Positions 35,851-43,830 of a DNA stretch of 64,000 bases are shown piece after piece (the stretch's first letter is position 1; each line of letters opens with the position of its first letter). The translations under genes were made by a program, and so were the position numbers. The DNA lies in contig CAWHBO010000003.1 in NCBI GenBank assembly GCA_963827735.1, positions 310,001 through 374,000 on the forward strand, given 5' to 3'. Source of the stretch: CAWHBO01 sp963827735. GTDB taxonomy: Bacteria; Patescibacteriota; Patescibacteriia; Patescibacteriales; UBA12075. The notes under the pieces were generated by a model. The model searched no databases. It was not told where the DNA came from and worked only from the letters and a program-made list of their open reading frames with translations.

Positions 35851-36984
35851 TTAATCAGTGACAGTCGGCTTCTCCACCAGCAACGGCTCCAAGACCGACT
35901 CCCCCTCCGTAATTCTCATCACATCCTTATCAACTTTCTTGAATTCCTTATACGCGTTGTTGTAATGCCCCACGGTCGTGCACATGCTGGCCCCCAGCTT
36001 CTTCATAAAATCATCATAAGACGCAATGTGTCTTCCCAATTTTTCCACATTCGCCCTGATCGCCTTCGCGCTGTCTTCAATCTGCAAAGCTCTGAGTCCC
36101 TGAAGAACGGTCTGCAGATAGGCCAAAAACGAAGTCGGCGACACAATGATCACATGCTTTTCTTTGAACGCGTACTCAATCAGATCGCGCGTGTTCACCT
36201 GCACGGCGCCCACTTTGTTGATCAGCAAATCATAGTATATCGCTTCCGAAGGGATGAACATAAACGCAAAATCCATGGTCTTTTCCCCGGGCTTAACATA
36301 TTTCGCTGTTTCATCAATCCTCGTTTTCAAATCCTGCTTAAACACTTTCTCCAATTTCTCTTTGGTTTCCATATCATTGCACCCCAAAATCTTTTCATAG
36401 TTCTCCAGAGAAAATTTGGAATCAACCGGAATCACCTTGTCTTTCACAAACACGACCGCGTCCACAATCGTCCCGTCTTTGAAAGGATATTGCATCTGGT
36501 ACGAGTTGGGCGGCAAGACATTCTTCAAAGTCTCTTCCAAAAAATATTCCCCCAGCACTCCGCGCTGTTTCGGATTTTTTAAAATATCCTGCAGATTCTG
36601 GAGCTGCGAAGAGAAATTCACCACCTGCCGGTTCGTCTCATCCAGCTTGGTCAGTTTTTCCGTCACCTCGCTGATAATTTTCTGGCTCTGGCTGTGCACG
36701 TCCGCCAGCGCTTTCTGCGTCTGCAAGTTGATTCCCTGCATGATCCCCGCTGTCTTCCCAAAATGCTCCTGTGTCGTCTGATGCGTCTCCGCCAGCTTCC
36801 TGTCCATGGAGTCCCTGAGATCTTTGTTCTGCTCCCCAAGCATGCTGAGCCGCTCCATCATCGCCGACAATTTTTCATTGTTCTTCTCATCAACCACCGG
36901 CTCTTTCTTTTTGAACTGTAAGCTGATCAGAACCCCGATTCCAACAATGAGCAAAATTAACAAAATGATGATTGCTGTTTCCAT
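35851..36984 (-). CDS. rmuC: RmuC-family DNA recombination protein
   Basis: 377 residues. An N-terminal membrane helix (METAIIILLILLIVGIGVLI) is followed by a coiled coil (about 35-140), then the conserved RmuC nuclease-like core: RGVLGEYFLEETLKNVLP, DAVVFVKDKVIPVDSKF, DFAFMFIPSEAIYYDLL and IIVSPTSFLAYLQTV. The order and length match RmuC, a membrane-tethered protein of the restriction-endonuclease-like fold that limits recombination at inverted repeats in E. coli. That role is notable here given the inverted repeats in the surrounding spacers. The C-terminal codons and stop (PTVTD, TAA) run into ACGAATT repeat words. REP hairpins start 30 bp upstream of the start codon. Confidence 0.88.
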   Translation of the reverse strand: METAIIILLILLIVGIGVLISLQFKKKEPVVDEKNNEKLSAMMERLSMLGEQNKDLRDSMDRKLAETHQTTQEHFGKTAGIMQGINLQTQKALADVHSQSQKIISEVTEKLTKLDETNRQVVNFSSQLQNLQDILKNPKQRGVLGEYFLEETLKNVLPPNSYQMQYPFKDGTIVDAVVFVKDKVIPVDSKFSLENYEKILGCNDMETKEKLEKVFKQDLKTRIDETAKYVKPGEKTMDFAFMFIPSEAIYYDLLINKVGAVQVNTRDLIEYAFKEKHVIIVSPTSFLAYLQTVLQGLRALQIEDSAKAIRANVEKLGRHIASYDDFMKKLGASMCTTVGHYNNAYKEFKKVDKDVMRITEGESVLEPLLVEKPTVTD

Positions 36985-37022
36985 ATATTTATAAATGAAA
37001 TAAATTTATAATTATTTGATAA

Positions 37023-37286
37023 ATTCCACCCCACTTTAGTGGGCTGTATTAGATTAAATTTTAATCTGAAAGAATCATAAAGCCGACTGAAGTCGGGTAG
37101 AAATTATTTATAAAAAAATTTATTAAAAAATATTTGATAAATTCCACCCCACTTCAGTGGGCTTTAATAAATAAATGTTAAATTTCAAAACCATAAAACC
37201 GACTGAAGTCGGGTAGAAATTATTTATAAAAAAATTTATTAAAAAATATTTGATAAATTCCACCCCACTTTAGTGGGCTTTAATAT
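37023..37286. repeat. REP/BIME cluster, left flank of the RAYT gene
   Basis: Five hairpin units. Forward units (TTCCACCCCACTTTAGTGGG, then CTTTA) are at 37024-37050, 37141-37169 and 37257-37285. Inverted units (CCGACTGAAGTCGGGTAGAA core) are at 37076-37103 and 37192-37220. A forward-inverted pair plus spacer of about 117 bp is tandemly duplicated. Stems vary in a compensating way (CCCAC/GTGGG versus CCGAC/GTCGG). Confidence 0.9.
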
Positions 37287-37307
37287 AATAAATTTTTAAA
37301 TCCTCTT

Positions 37308-37847
37308 TTAAATATTTTCCAAATCAATCAAACAATCCTCACTCTCCTCCGTATCAATTACTCTCCTGACAATAAGCTCCGCCTCTTCATCGCCATATTT
37401 CAAAACCATCTGCCGATAACTGGAAAAAGGACATCTTTTCAATTCTTGAAAATTTTTTACCTCTTTATGCTTTAACAAGTTTCCCGAAATATAGCCGATA
37501 ACATTCAACAAACTTTTTTCATTGTTTATGATCAATGATTTAGAATCCAGCCACATCTTCCCCAATCGTTCTTCTGTCTCCCTAAGACTCTTATTATACA
37601 AGTATGCGCTCCCCCCATTAACGATCTGCTTAAATTGCCCATGCTTCTCATAATTATTGATATGAAGAAGAACATGATAATGATTCATTGAAATGCTGTA
37701 TGCAAAAATCCGAATACTTAGTTGCTCAACCGCTTTTTTGATTTGAGACAAAACAATTTTCTTTTTCTTATAATTATCAAATATCTTTTTATTCAGAGAA
37801 ACTTTTGAGGTAATGAAATATAATGAATCGGCCGGCCAATATGGCAT
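37308..37847 (-). CDS. REP-associated tyrosine transposase (RAYT, Y1 HUH family)
   Basis: 179 residues. The HUH motif is visible as MNHYHVLLHI (His56, His58), preceded by the FAYSISMN strand typical of Y1/IS200-like transposases. The candidate catalytic tyrosine is in GGSAYLYNKSL (Tyr82, or Tyr84), followed by the usual basic region and an YISGNLLKHKEV segment. Family knowledge: RAYTs are single-copy domesticated relatives of IS200/IS605 TnpA that bind and cut REP hairpins. Here the gene sits between two clusters of related hairpins (5 units downstream, 6 upstream), which supports a RAYT-REP pair. The protein starts close to the first motif (MPYWPADSLYFITSKVS), so it may be slightly short at the N-terminus compared with other RAYTs. 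Confidence 0.85.
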   Translation of the reverse strand: MPYWPADSLYFITSKVSLNKKIFDNYKKKKIVLSQIKKAVEQLSIRIFAYSISMNHYHVLLHINNYEKHGQFKQIVNGGSAYLYNKSLRETEERLGKMWLDSKSLIINNEKSLLNVIGYISGNLLKHKEVKNFQELKRCPFSSYRQMVLKYGDEEAELIVRRVIDTEESEDCLIDLENI

Positions 37848-37886
37848 ATATTAGAATGTTTCTGTTTTTAATTTTATTAATAAATT

Positions 37887-38162
37887 TCCACTCCACTTTA
37901 GTGGGCTTTAATATAAAAATTTTTTTTCAGATTCCACCCCACTTTAGTGGGCTTTGATTTAATGTTTATCCTATTGATTTCCACCCCACTTTAGTGGGCT
38001 TTAATAAGATAAATGTAAAATTTCAAAACCTTAAAGCTGACTAAAGTCAGGCAGAAATTATCTATAAATTTTAATTATTTTAATATATTTCCACCCCACT
38101 TTAGTGGGCTTCAATTTAATATTAATTTAATTGATTTCTACCCCACTTCAGTGGGCTTTATT
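37887..38162. repeat. REP/BIME cluster, right flank of the RAYT gene
   Basis: Six units: forward at about 37887-37914, 37931-37958, 37979-38005, 38088-38115 and 38135-38162; inverted at 38030-38058 (AAAGCTGACTAAAGTCAGGC core, a third stem variant CTGAC/GTCAG). These are the same consensus as the left flank. Confidence 0.9.
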
Positions 38163-38210
38163 ATGATAGTTTACCAACATTTCCCCCTTTCTGCAAACCG
38201 CTTTGGCAAA

Positions 38211-38253
38211 CAAAAAAAAGACGGGCACTCAACAAATTACGTTGAGCCCCGTC
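38211..38253 (-). terminator. Intrinsic terminator
   Basis: On the minus strand GACGGGGCTCAACG, a short loop, then CGTTGAGT-like and GCCCGTC complement, followed by eight T. It lies 20 bp after the stop of the membrane protein gene. Confidence 0.85.
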
Positions 38254-38272
38254 CGCTAGATTAAAAAAAATT

Positions 38273-40156
38273 TTAATTATCGGAGCTGTTTTTCGTCTGC
38301 TCCATTAGCTTCTTGACTTCATCATCGCTCATCTCATTGAGAGATTCTTTAAAGTCCTTAACATCAGCCCCTTCCTTCACTTCAGTCTTGCGCTCCTCCA
38401 TTTGCGCATTAACCGCTTTTTCATTCTTTGAACTTTGCAGGTCCAAAGAAATGTTTTTAAAACTCAGCACCGCAACCGATGCCTGCTCTGAATTAATATA
38501 TTTCACTGACACTTCGTCCCCTTCTCTGGTAAGCGACAGCTCTGATTGAACATTGCTGCTCAAGGCAAAAGAGTGTTTGAATTCCAAGAAATATATATAA
38601 TACTGTTTTCCGGTTCCGGAAATTTCCCAGCCCATCCGTGCAATCTTGCCGATGAATTCCAAAACGTCTTTATTGTTCTCGGTGGTAATCTGTCCGCCGG
38701 AACTCATGAGCAATTTCTGAAACTCTATCAAGGCCTCCTGCGGAGTTGTGCCGATGGCAACTCTCTTATTCTCATTCTCTACAATCGCCAGGCCCTGATA
38801 ATTTCCATTCTCGCCGAGGATAGGAACCAAAGCAGAAAGTTTTCCGTAAACATTTTCGTAAACGATCTGCTCATTGGCATGCCACTTCTTGTAACTGGTG
38901 GCGCTGTCAACTGCTTGGATGATCGCTTCTTCCGTGGCTCCGCCGGAAGTCGCATAGTAGACTGACTCTCCGGTTCTGGCGTCTGTATACATCAGACCGG
39001 TCATAGACTGGTCCTCCTCATTGTCAGATGTTACCGGTGTAACAATCATGCATCGGCCATCACTGGAGTAGTTCAAAATTGGTGTTTCACCTTCCAACAA
39101 ATTGATGTGCTTCATGGCCCAGTTCCACCACCCATCCTTTAAATTTCCCCAATAGTCAATATTATCACCCACGATTTCGGTTGGTATAACCCTGTCAACC
39201 CAGTCATAAGCTCTATCTTCGGAAATTTCTTCCTTGGATAAAAACTTGTCCTCGCCTGTCTCAGGATTAAAGATTACCACGCCCAGAACGACCTGCCCCC
39301 AAAAACTGATGGTTGGCTCACAGACACTTATGACCCAAAACAAATTTCCATTGTCATCTTCTTCAAAAGAATAATCTTTCAGAACCTTGTTCTTATACTT
39401 TGGGAACAAGCGTCTTTCCAAATTATCTTTGAAATATGCCCCGGGCGTATACTTCATCTTTGATCCCGTGATCAACATTGGCTTCGCGTACGGATCGGTT
39501 GCTGACACTTTCACATAACCCGGAATATTTTCAGAACTTGTCCAGACTCTCCAGTTCTTATAGTCCAAAGGTATCAAATAAAAATAATCTCCTTTGATCT
39601 TTTGGAGTGTAATGTGCTCCGTGCTTAACGGGAACTGACTGCCAAGCGCGGCTCCATCTTGTCCAAGAGTTGTCTTGGCCAATGATATTGCCAACTCCCT
39701 CGGAACCAGGCGGATATGCGTCGGGTCTAATGGCTGTATGTCCTGGCTCCAATGTTTTTGCGTTTTATCCTGAATTTTTCCGATCAGACTGGCATAACTG
39801 TTATCTCTAAAAAAACTCCAGCCCGATGTTGCCACAAGGATCAAAATCAAGACATAAGCGATCGGAAACCAATTACAATGATTCCATATCTCCTCCTCAT
39901 CCGTTATGCAAAATGCAACTATGCAAGATATCACCCACCAGATGCACAACGTAACCCCATAACCGCCAAAAAGTGGCCAGGCAAAAGACAACAAGCCTGA
40001 ATAGAAAATCCACCAACCAAGAAAAGTATATGCTACTGTTAAAATTACGAAAGAAATTATTTTTGATATTCTTTCTGCCTCTTTCGCAAAAAACACAATA
40101 CTTGCGCCCACGATTCCAAATACCAATGCAATAAAAAACGTAACAAACAATGACAT
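38273..40156 (-). CDS. Membrane protein of unknown function with large extracytoplasmic domain
   Basis: 627 residues from ATG 40156, which has a good Shine-Dalgarno (GGAGGTAATC before ATG); an upstream TTG is part of that site. Residues 1-125 hold about four membrane helices (FFIALVFGIVGASIVFF, ILTVAYTFLGWWIFY, a third, and VLILILVATSGWSFF). Residues about 130-620 form a soluble domain without a motif I recognise; it contains DYFYLIPLDYKNWRVW, NLFWVISVCEPTISFWGQVV and YTDARTGESVYYATSGGATE, the last two resembling PepSY-like or viral-associated folds only loosely. A charged tail follows (SLNEMSDDEVKKLMEQTKN). Monocistronic, with its own terminator and REP hairpins downstream. Confidence 0.7.
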   Translation of the reverse strand: MSLFVTFFIALVFGIVGASIVFFAKEAERISKIISFVILTVAYTFLGWWIFYSGLLSFAWPLFGGYGVTLCIWWVISCIVAFCITDEEEIWNHCNWFPIAYVLILILVATSGWSFFRDNSYASLIGKIQDKTQKHWSQDIQPLDPTHIRLVPRELAISLAKTTLGQDGAALGSQFPLSTEHITLQKIKGDYFYLIPLDYKNWRVWTSSENIPGYVKVSATDPYAKPMLITGSKMKYTPGAYFKDNLERRLFPKYKNKVLKDYSFEEDDNGNLFWVISVCEPTISFWGQVVLGVVIFNPETGEDKFLSKEEISEDRAYDWVDRVIPTEIVGDNIDYWGNLKDGWWNWAMKHINLLEGETPILNYSSDGRCMIVTPVTSDNEEDQSMTGLMYTDARTGESVYYATSGGATEEAIIQAVDSATSYKKWHANEQIVYENVYGKLSALVPILGENGNYQGLAIVENENKRVAIGTTPQEALIEFQKLLMSSGGQITTENNKDVLEFIGKIARMGWEISGTGKQYYIYFLEFKHSFALSSNVQSELSLTREGDEVSVKYINSEQASVAVLSFKNISLDLQSSKNEKAVNAQMEERKTEVKEGADVKDFKESLNEMSDDEVKKLMEQTKNSSDN

Positions 40157-40264
40157 GATTACCTCCAATTGTTAAATGTTTACGATATATTGACCTTTTT
40201 ACGTTAGGTTGTCAAACAGCAAAATCATAATACTTTAGCACGTTTTCCAAAAATTGTCAACCCT

Positions 40265-43200
40265 TCACCCCTTTTTCCTCCCAACCTTAAACAAAATCCC
40301 CCCAAGCACCGCAATAATCCCAAAAGCTCCCACGAGCAAATACTTAAAAAACTCCAATCTTTTATCCCTTTCTGCCACAGTCCAAGTGTCAGAAACCGCC
40401 ACTTCCCCCAGCACTTGCCCGACTTCAGCCGAAGAGGTGCCGACCATAACAATATCATCCTGCGACCGCGGCATGAGCCGGAGCCCGGAGCTCGTCTGCC
40501 CCAAAATCCCGCTGACCGTAAACGCGCTTCCTTCTTTCAAGGTTTTTGCAGAAATTCCCGTCGTTGCTTTGATGTAAATCTTCAACTCCCCGCTCCCATC
40601 GTCGATAAAAGCGTAAGTGCTCTTCGCTTCCGTGATGTCGCCGCTTACAGAAACCAGCTGTCCGACATTTTCATCGCCGATTGCTTCAATGCTCATCAAC
40701 CTGGCATCCGGCGCAATGCCGGAACCGATAATTTGTATACCATCTTTGGTTTTTATCTTGATCCTCATCTCCCCTTGCGTGATCCCAATCGCGCCCGTAA
40801 CTTCAATCACATCGCCGATCTTGAGCGCCGGAAAATCTTTTTTGTAAGAGTAGATTTGAACGCCGGTCATCTCATCGCCCGCGCCCGAAACGATATAAAA
40901 ATATTGCGAACCCAGGATGCTCGGCAGAACCGCCACTGTCCCGCTGGAAACGATTACATCGCCAGCTTCATGCGAGGCAATCTCAGTTAAAGGAACAGAA
41001 AACGTTCCACTCTTAACGCTTTTGGTCAAAGCGCCGCTTCCTTCGCTTATTGCATAACCCTCCACCATTGAGCTGTCAGATATGATGATCGTATTTTCTT
41101 TCGCCGGCGTCGGCGTCGTTGACCAAAACCATTTCCCGTTAAGCCCTCGCGCGTACGCTTCTCCTTCTTTCGGTTTTACATAATCAACTGAATCAATGAT
41201 CTCGTCCTGAAAATTTAGCAGTCTGACCTCATCGCTGTCATTGTTCAAAGCCAAACCGCTTTTCGCCCGATCAAGAATATAACATTTTCCCGCGTCCAAA
41301 ATTTCTTCTTTTTTAAATTCATACGGCGAGCTTCCGCCCTCCTCATCATCCACCTTCCAATTAAGAAGACTAACGGCGCTTTGTCCATTGTTAAAAAGTT
41401 CAATCCATTCGCCGGCGCCATCCTCCCCGTACAAAGCCGTATCGCTTCCGGCCGGATCGGGCATCAGCTCGTTGATGATGATATCCGCAGATTTCCCGTC
41501 TTCACCGGCAAAAGAAAAATCAATTTCGTCCCAATCAGAAAGACTTTCCGCCACTCTTACGATTTTTTCTTTGGTGGCCGTGGCCTGCCCGTCGCTTATC
41601 GTAAGCGAAACACAAAATGTTCCGATTTTTAAAAATGTATGCTCGGCAATCGCCAAAGTGTTGGTCGCGCCGTCGCCAAAATCCCAAAAGAACGACAATT
41701 TATCGCCGTCTTCATCCACCGTATCCGAAGAATCAAAAATCTGCGGCTCTTTTACGAGCACCTTATCACTGCACGTAAAATCAAGCGCCGGCTCGTGATT
41801 GACTTTGGCAAAAACATTTTCTTCCCCGGGCGTAACTTTCTCCGTCCAGGCATATTCCAATTCTTTGCCGTTCTTAACTCCCGCCGAAAACGATTTTATA
41901 TTTGCCACCGCGTAGCTTTTTCCTTCTTCGGTTTTTTCATATTCAACCCCGTAAAGCGGTTTATCTTCAAAAGGTTCAAAGAGCAAAACGCTTTCTTTTG
42001 TGTTGTTAAGCGCGATTTTGCTGTCTGTCCTGAAAATTGCCAAATGTTTTCCGGCGCCCAAAAGCAAACTGCCATCCGTTCCCAGTTTAGCAATATTAAA
42101 CTTCTTATCCGTCGCGTCCCCGACGCTCCAGCCGTTCAAGTTAACCGCGATGCTTCCGGCGTTAAAAAGTTCAATAAATTCAATTTGCAGAGGGGTATCG
42201 CCGTCATCCGGCCCGGCCGGATTCGGATAAATTTCCGAGATGATGATGTTGGAAGAATAATCATAACCCGCTACTTGGCTACTTTCGTCATTGGATTCTT
42301 CCTTGGACGATTCAATGATATTCGCGCTTCCCTTTGTTGGTTTTTCCGTAATGATAAAATCATTTTTATTGTTGTGCGAATTTTTTCCGTCGCTTTCGCG
42401 CGCGATCGATTCCGGATCCTTGGCAACCGGCGCGTTATCATCCATATTACCATCATCCCAATTGCCGTATGCCGCCTGATCAATCAATTTTCCCGTACAA
42501 TCTTTTAAAATTACGACATCCCCGGCGTTGTTGAGATTACCTTTGGGTTTCAAAATAACGAAATATCTTTTGCTTCCGCTTCCTCCCAAAATTCCGTTAA
42601 GCATCGTTTTCGCCCCGCTCCCATCTTCAATCCACCAGCCGTTCAAAGAGATATCAACATTTTTTCTGTTGTATATCTCCACCCACTCCACCTCCCCGTC
42701 AGCCGGATCGGAAACGATCTCATTGATAACCGCATCGCCGGTTTTTGCGCCGCTTACAACCGTGGCATCCTGTTGTAAAATAATCGTACCATCATTTTCC
42801 GAATCATCATCAACTTCGGTGTTATCTTCATTTGTGGATGTAGCCGTCGGATTGTTTTCCGGGTTTTCAGTCTGGTTTGAATCTGAGTTTTTCGCCTTCG
42901 GCGTGCCCGCTTCCGCGCCGCTTTGCCATCCGCCGCTTTCCGTCCTTTCCATTGTAAGTTTAGCCGTGTTATCGCCCGCCGCCCAAGCCCCGACCGAATC
43001 AATGCGGTCAATCTCATTCCCGCTCTTATCTTTTAATATCAGAGTTTCACCATCGTTTCCCAAAGCCCCCACATAGATCTGATCAGCCGTAACCGCCGGC
43101 GCAGTATCATCGTCCGTTCGTTCCAGCAAAAAATAAGCGCCCGCCCCGATCTTACCGGTCAAATTTATCTTCGGCGCCCCGTCCGCCGCTTCCAAAGTCC

Positions 43201-43384
43201 ACCCATTCAAATCAATCTCCGCTCCGGTCAAATTTTTCAATTCCAGCCACTCATCATTGGCGCTGATCGCCGTCCCCATCCACGCGATTTCATTGATAAC
43301 CACGTCGCCGGAATTTTCCGCAGTCGCCTGCGTAACACAAAAACAAAAAAACATTATCGCACATAAAAATAAAATTTTTTTCAT
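40265..43384 (-). CDS. Secreted lamin-tail-domain / PKD / OB-fold surface protein
   Basis: 1039 residues. Signal peptide 1-22 (MKKILFLCAIMFFCFCVTQA). Four lamin tail domains: 26-165 (DVVINEIAWMGT, WLELKNLTG), 216-345 (DAVINEIVSDPADGEVEWVE), 380-500 (IIISEIYPNPAG, FIELFNAG), 640-760 (IIINELMPDPAGSD, WIELFNNG). A PKD domain lies at about 545-625 (FFWDFGDGATN). Two OB-fold-like segments at 800-985 (YFYIVSGAGDEMTGVQIY, YAFIDDGSGELKIYI) resemble the nucleic-acid-binding OB domains seen with lamin tail domains. A C-terminal membrane helix (FKYLLVGAFGIIAVLGGILF) is followed by GRKKG. The protein is thus predicted to be surface-exposed and membrane-anchored; the lamin-tail plus OB combination is common in CPR bacteria and may bind extracellular DNA (inference). 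Confidence 0.85.
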   Translation of the reverse strand: MKKILFLCAIMFFCFCVTQATAENSGDVVINEIAWMGTAISANDEWLELKNLTGAEIDLNGWTLEAADGAPKINLTGKIGAGAYFLLERTDDDTAPAVTADQIYVGALGNDGETLILKDKSGNEIDRIDSVGAWAAGDNTAKLTMERTESGGWQSGAEAGTPKAKNSDSNQTENPENNPTATSTNEDNTEVDDDSENDGTIILQQDATVVSGAKTGDAVINEIVSDPADGEVEWVEIYNRKNVDISLNGWWIEDGSGAKTMLNGILGGSGSKRYFVILKPKGNLNNAGDVVILKDCTGKLIDQAAYGNWDDGNMDDNAPVAKDPESIARESDGKNSHNNKNDFIITEKPTKGSANIIESSKEESNDESSQVAGYDYSSNIIISEIYPNPAGPDDGDTPLQIEFIELFNAGSIAVNLNGWSVGDATDKKFNIAKLGTDGSLLLGAGKHLAIFRTDSKIALNNTKESVLLFEPFEDKPLYGVEYEKTEEGKSYAVANIKSFSAGVKNGKELEYAWTEKVTPGEENVFAKVNHEPALDFTCSDKVLVKEPQIFDSSDTVDEDGDKLSFFWDFGDGATNTLAIAEHTFLKIGTFCVSLTISDGQATATKEKIVRVAESLSDWDEIDFSFAGEDGKSADIIINELMPDPAGSDTALYGEDGAGEWIELFNNGQSAVSLLNWKVDDEEGGSSPYEFKKEEILDAGKCYILDRAKSGLALNNDSDEVRLLNFQDEIIDSVDYVKPKEGEAYARGLNGKWFWSTTPTPAKENTIIISDSSMVEGYAISEGSGALTKSVKSGTFSVPLTEIASHEAGDVIVSSGTVAVLPSILGSQYFYIVSGAGDEMTGVQIYSYKKDFPALKIGDVIEVTGAIGITQGEMRIKIKTKDGIQIIGSGIAPDARLMSIEAIGDENVGQLVSVSGDITEAKSTYAFIDDGSGELKIYIKATTGISAKTLKEGSAFTVSGILGQTSSGLRLMPRSQDDIVMVGTSSAEVGQVLGEVAVSDTWTVAERDKRLEFFKYLLVGAFGIIAVLGGILFKVGRKKG

Positions 43385-43417
43385 ATCAAATTTTTAAAAA
43401 ATAATTATTAATTTTAT

Positions 43418-43602
43418 ATTTCCACCCCACTTTAGTGGGCTTTATTAGATAAATGTTAAATTCCAAAACCATAAAGCCGACTGAAGTCGGGTAGAAATGA
43501 TATATATAATTTTATTACTATTTGATAAATTCCACCCCACTTCAGTGGGCTTTATTATAAAAAATTTTAAAACCATAAAGCCGACTAAAGTCGGGTGGAA
43601 AT
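43418..43602. repeat. Second REP/BIME cluster, distant from the RAYT
   Basis: Four units: forward at 43418-43445 and 43528-43555, inverted at 43470-43498 and 43574-43602, of the same consensus as those around 37.0-38.2 kb. The inter-unit spacer is also shared (GATAAATGTTAAATT). Confidence 0.9.
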
Positions 43603-43702
43603 TATTTATAAAAAAACATTATTATCATTATCCCACACCCGACATGAAATTTCCCTAAAGAAATTATGAATTTTTGATAAAGTCTGGGGGGAATTTTTCA
43701 AA

Positions 43703-43733
43703 ACAAAAAAATCCCCGTTTCCAGGGATTTTTT
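43703..43733 (-). terminator. Intrinsic terminator of smc
   Basis: AAAATCCC pairs with GGGATTTT around an 8-base loop, with T/A tracts on both sides. It lies about 100 bp after the smc stop; it could act on both strands. Confidence 0.7.
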
Positions 43734-43830
43734 AAAAAATATTTTATTCTTTTTATTCTTATTTTTCTTCTCGTTCTTTTTATGTCTAAATTATCAGCGA
43801 AATCAACGCTATCAAGCGTAATCAGCGTTC

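Noticed and set aside
37023..38162. CRISPR array
   Set aside because: Repeats occur in both orientations with shared, not unique, spacers, and no cas genes are present; these are REP/BIME units.
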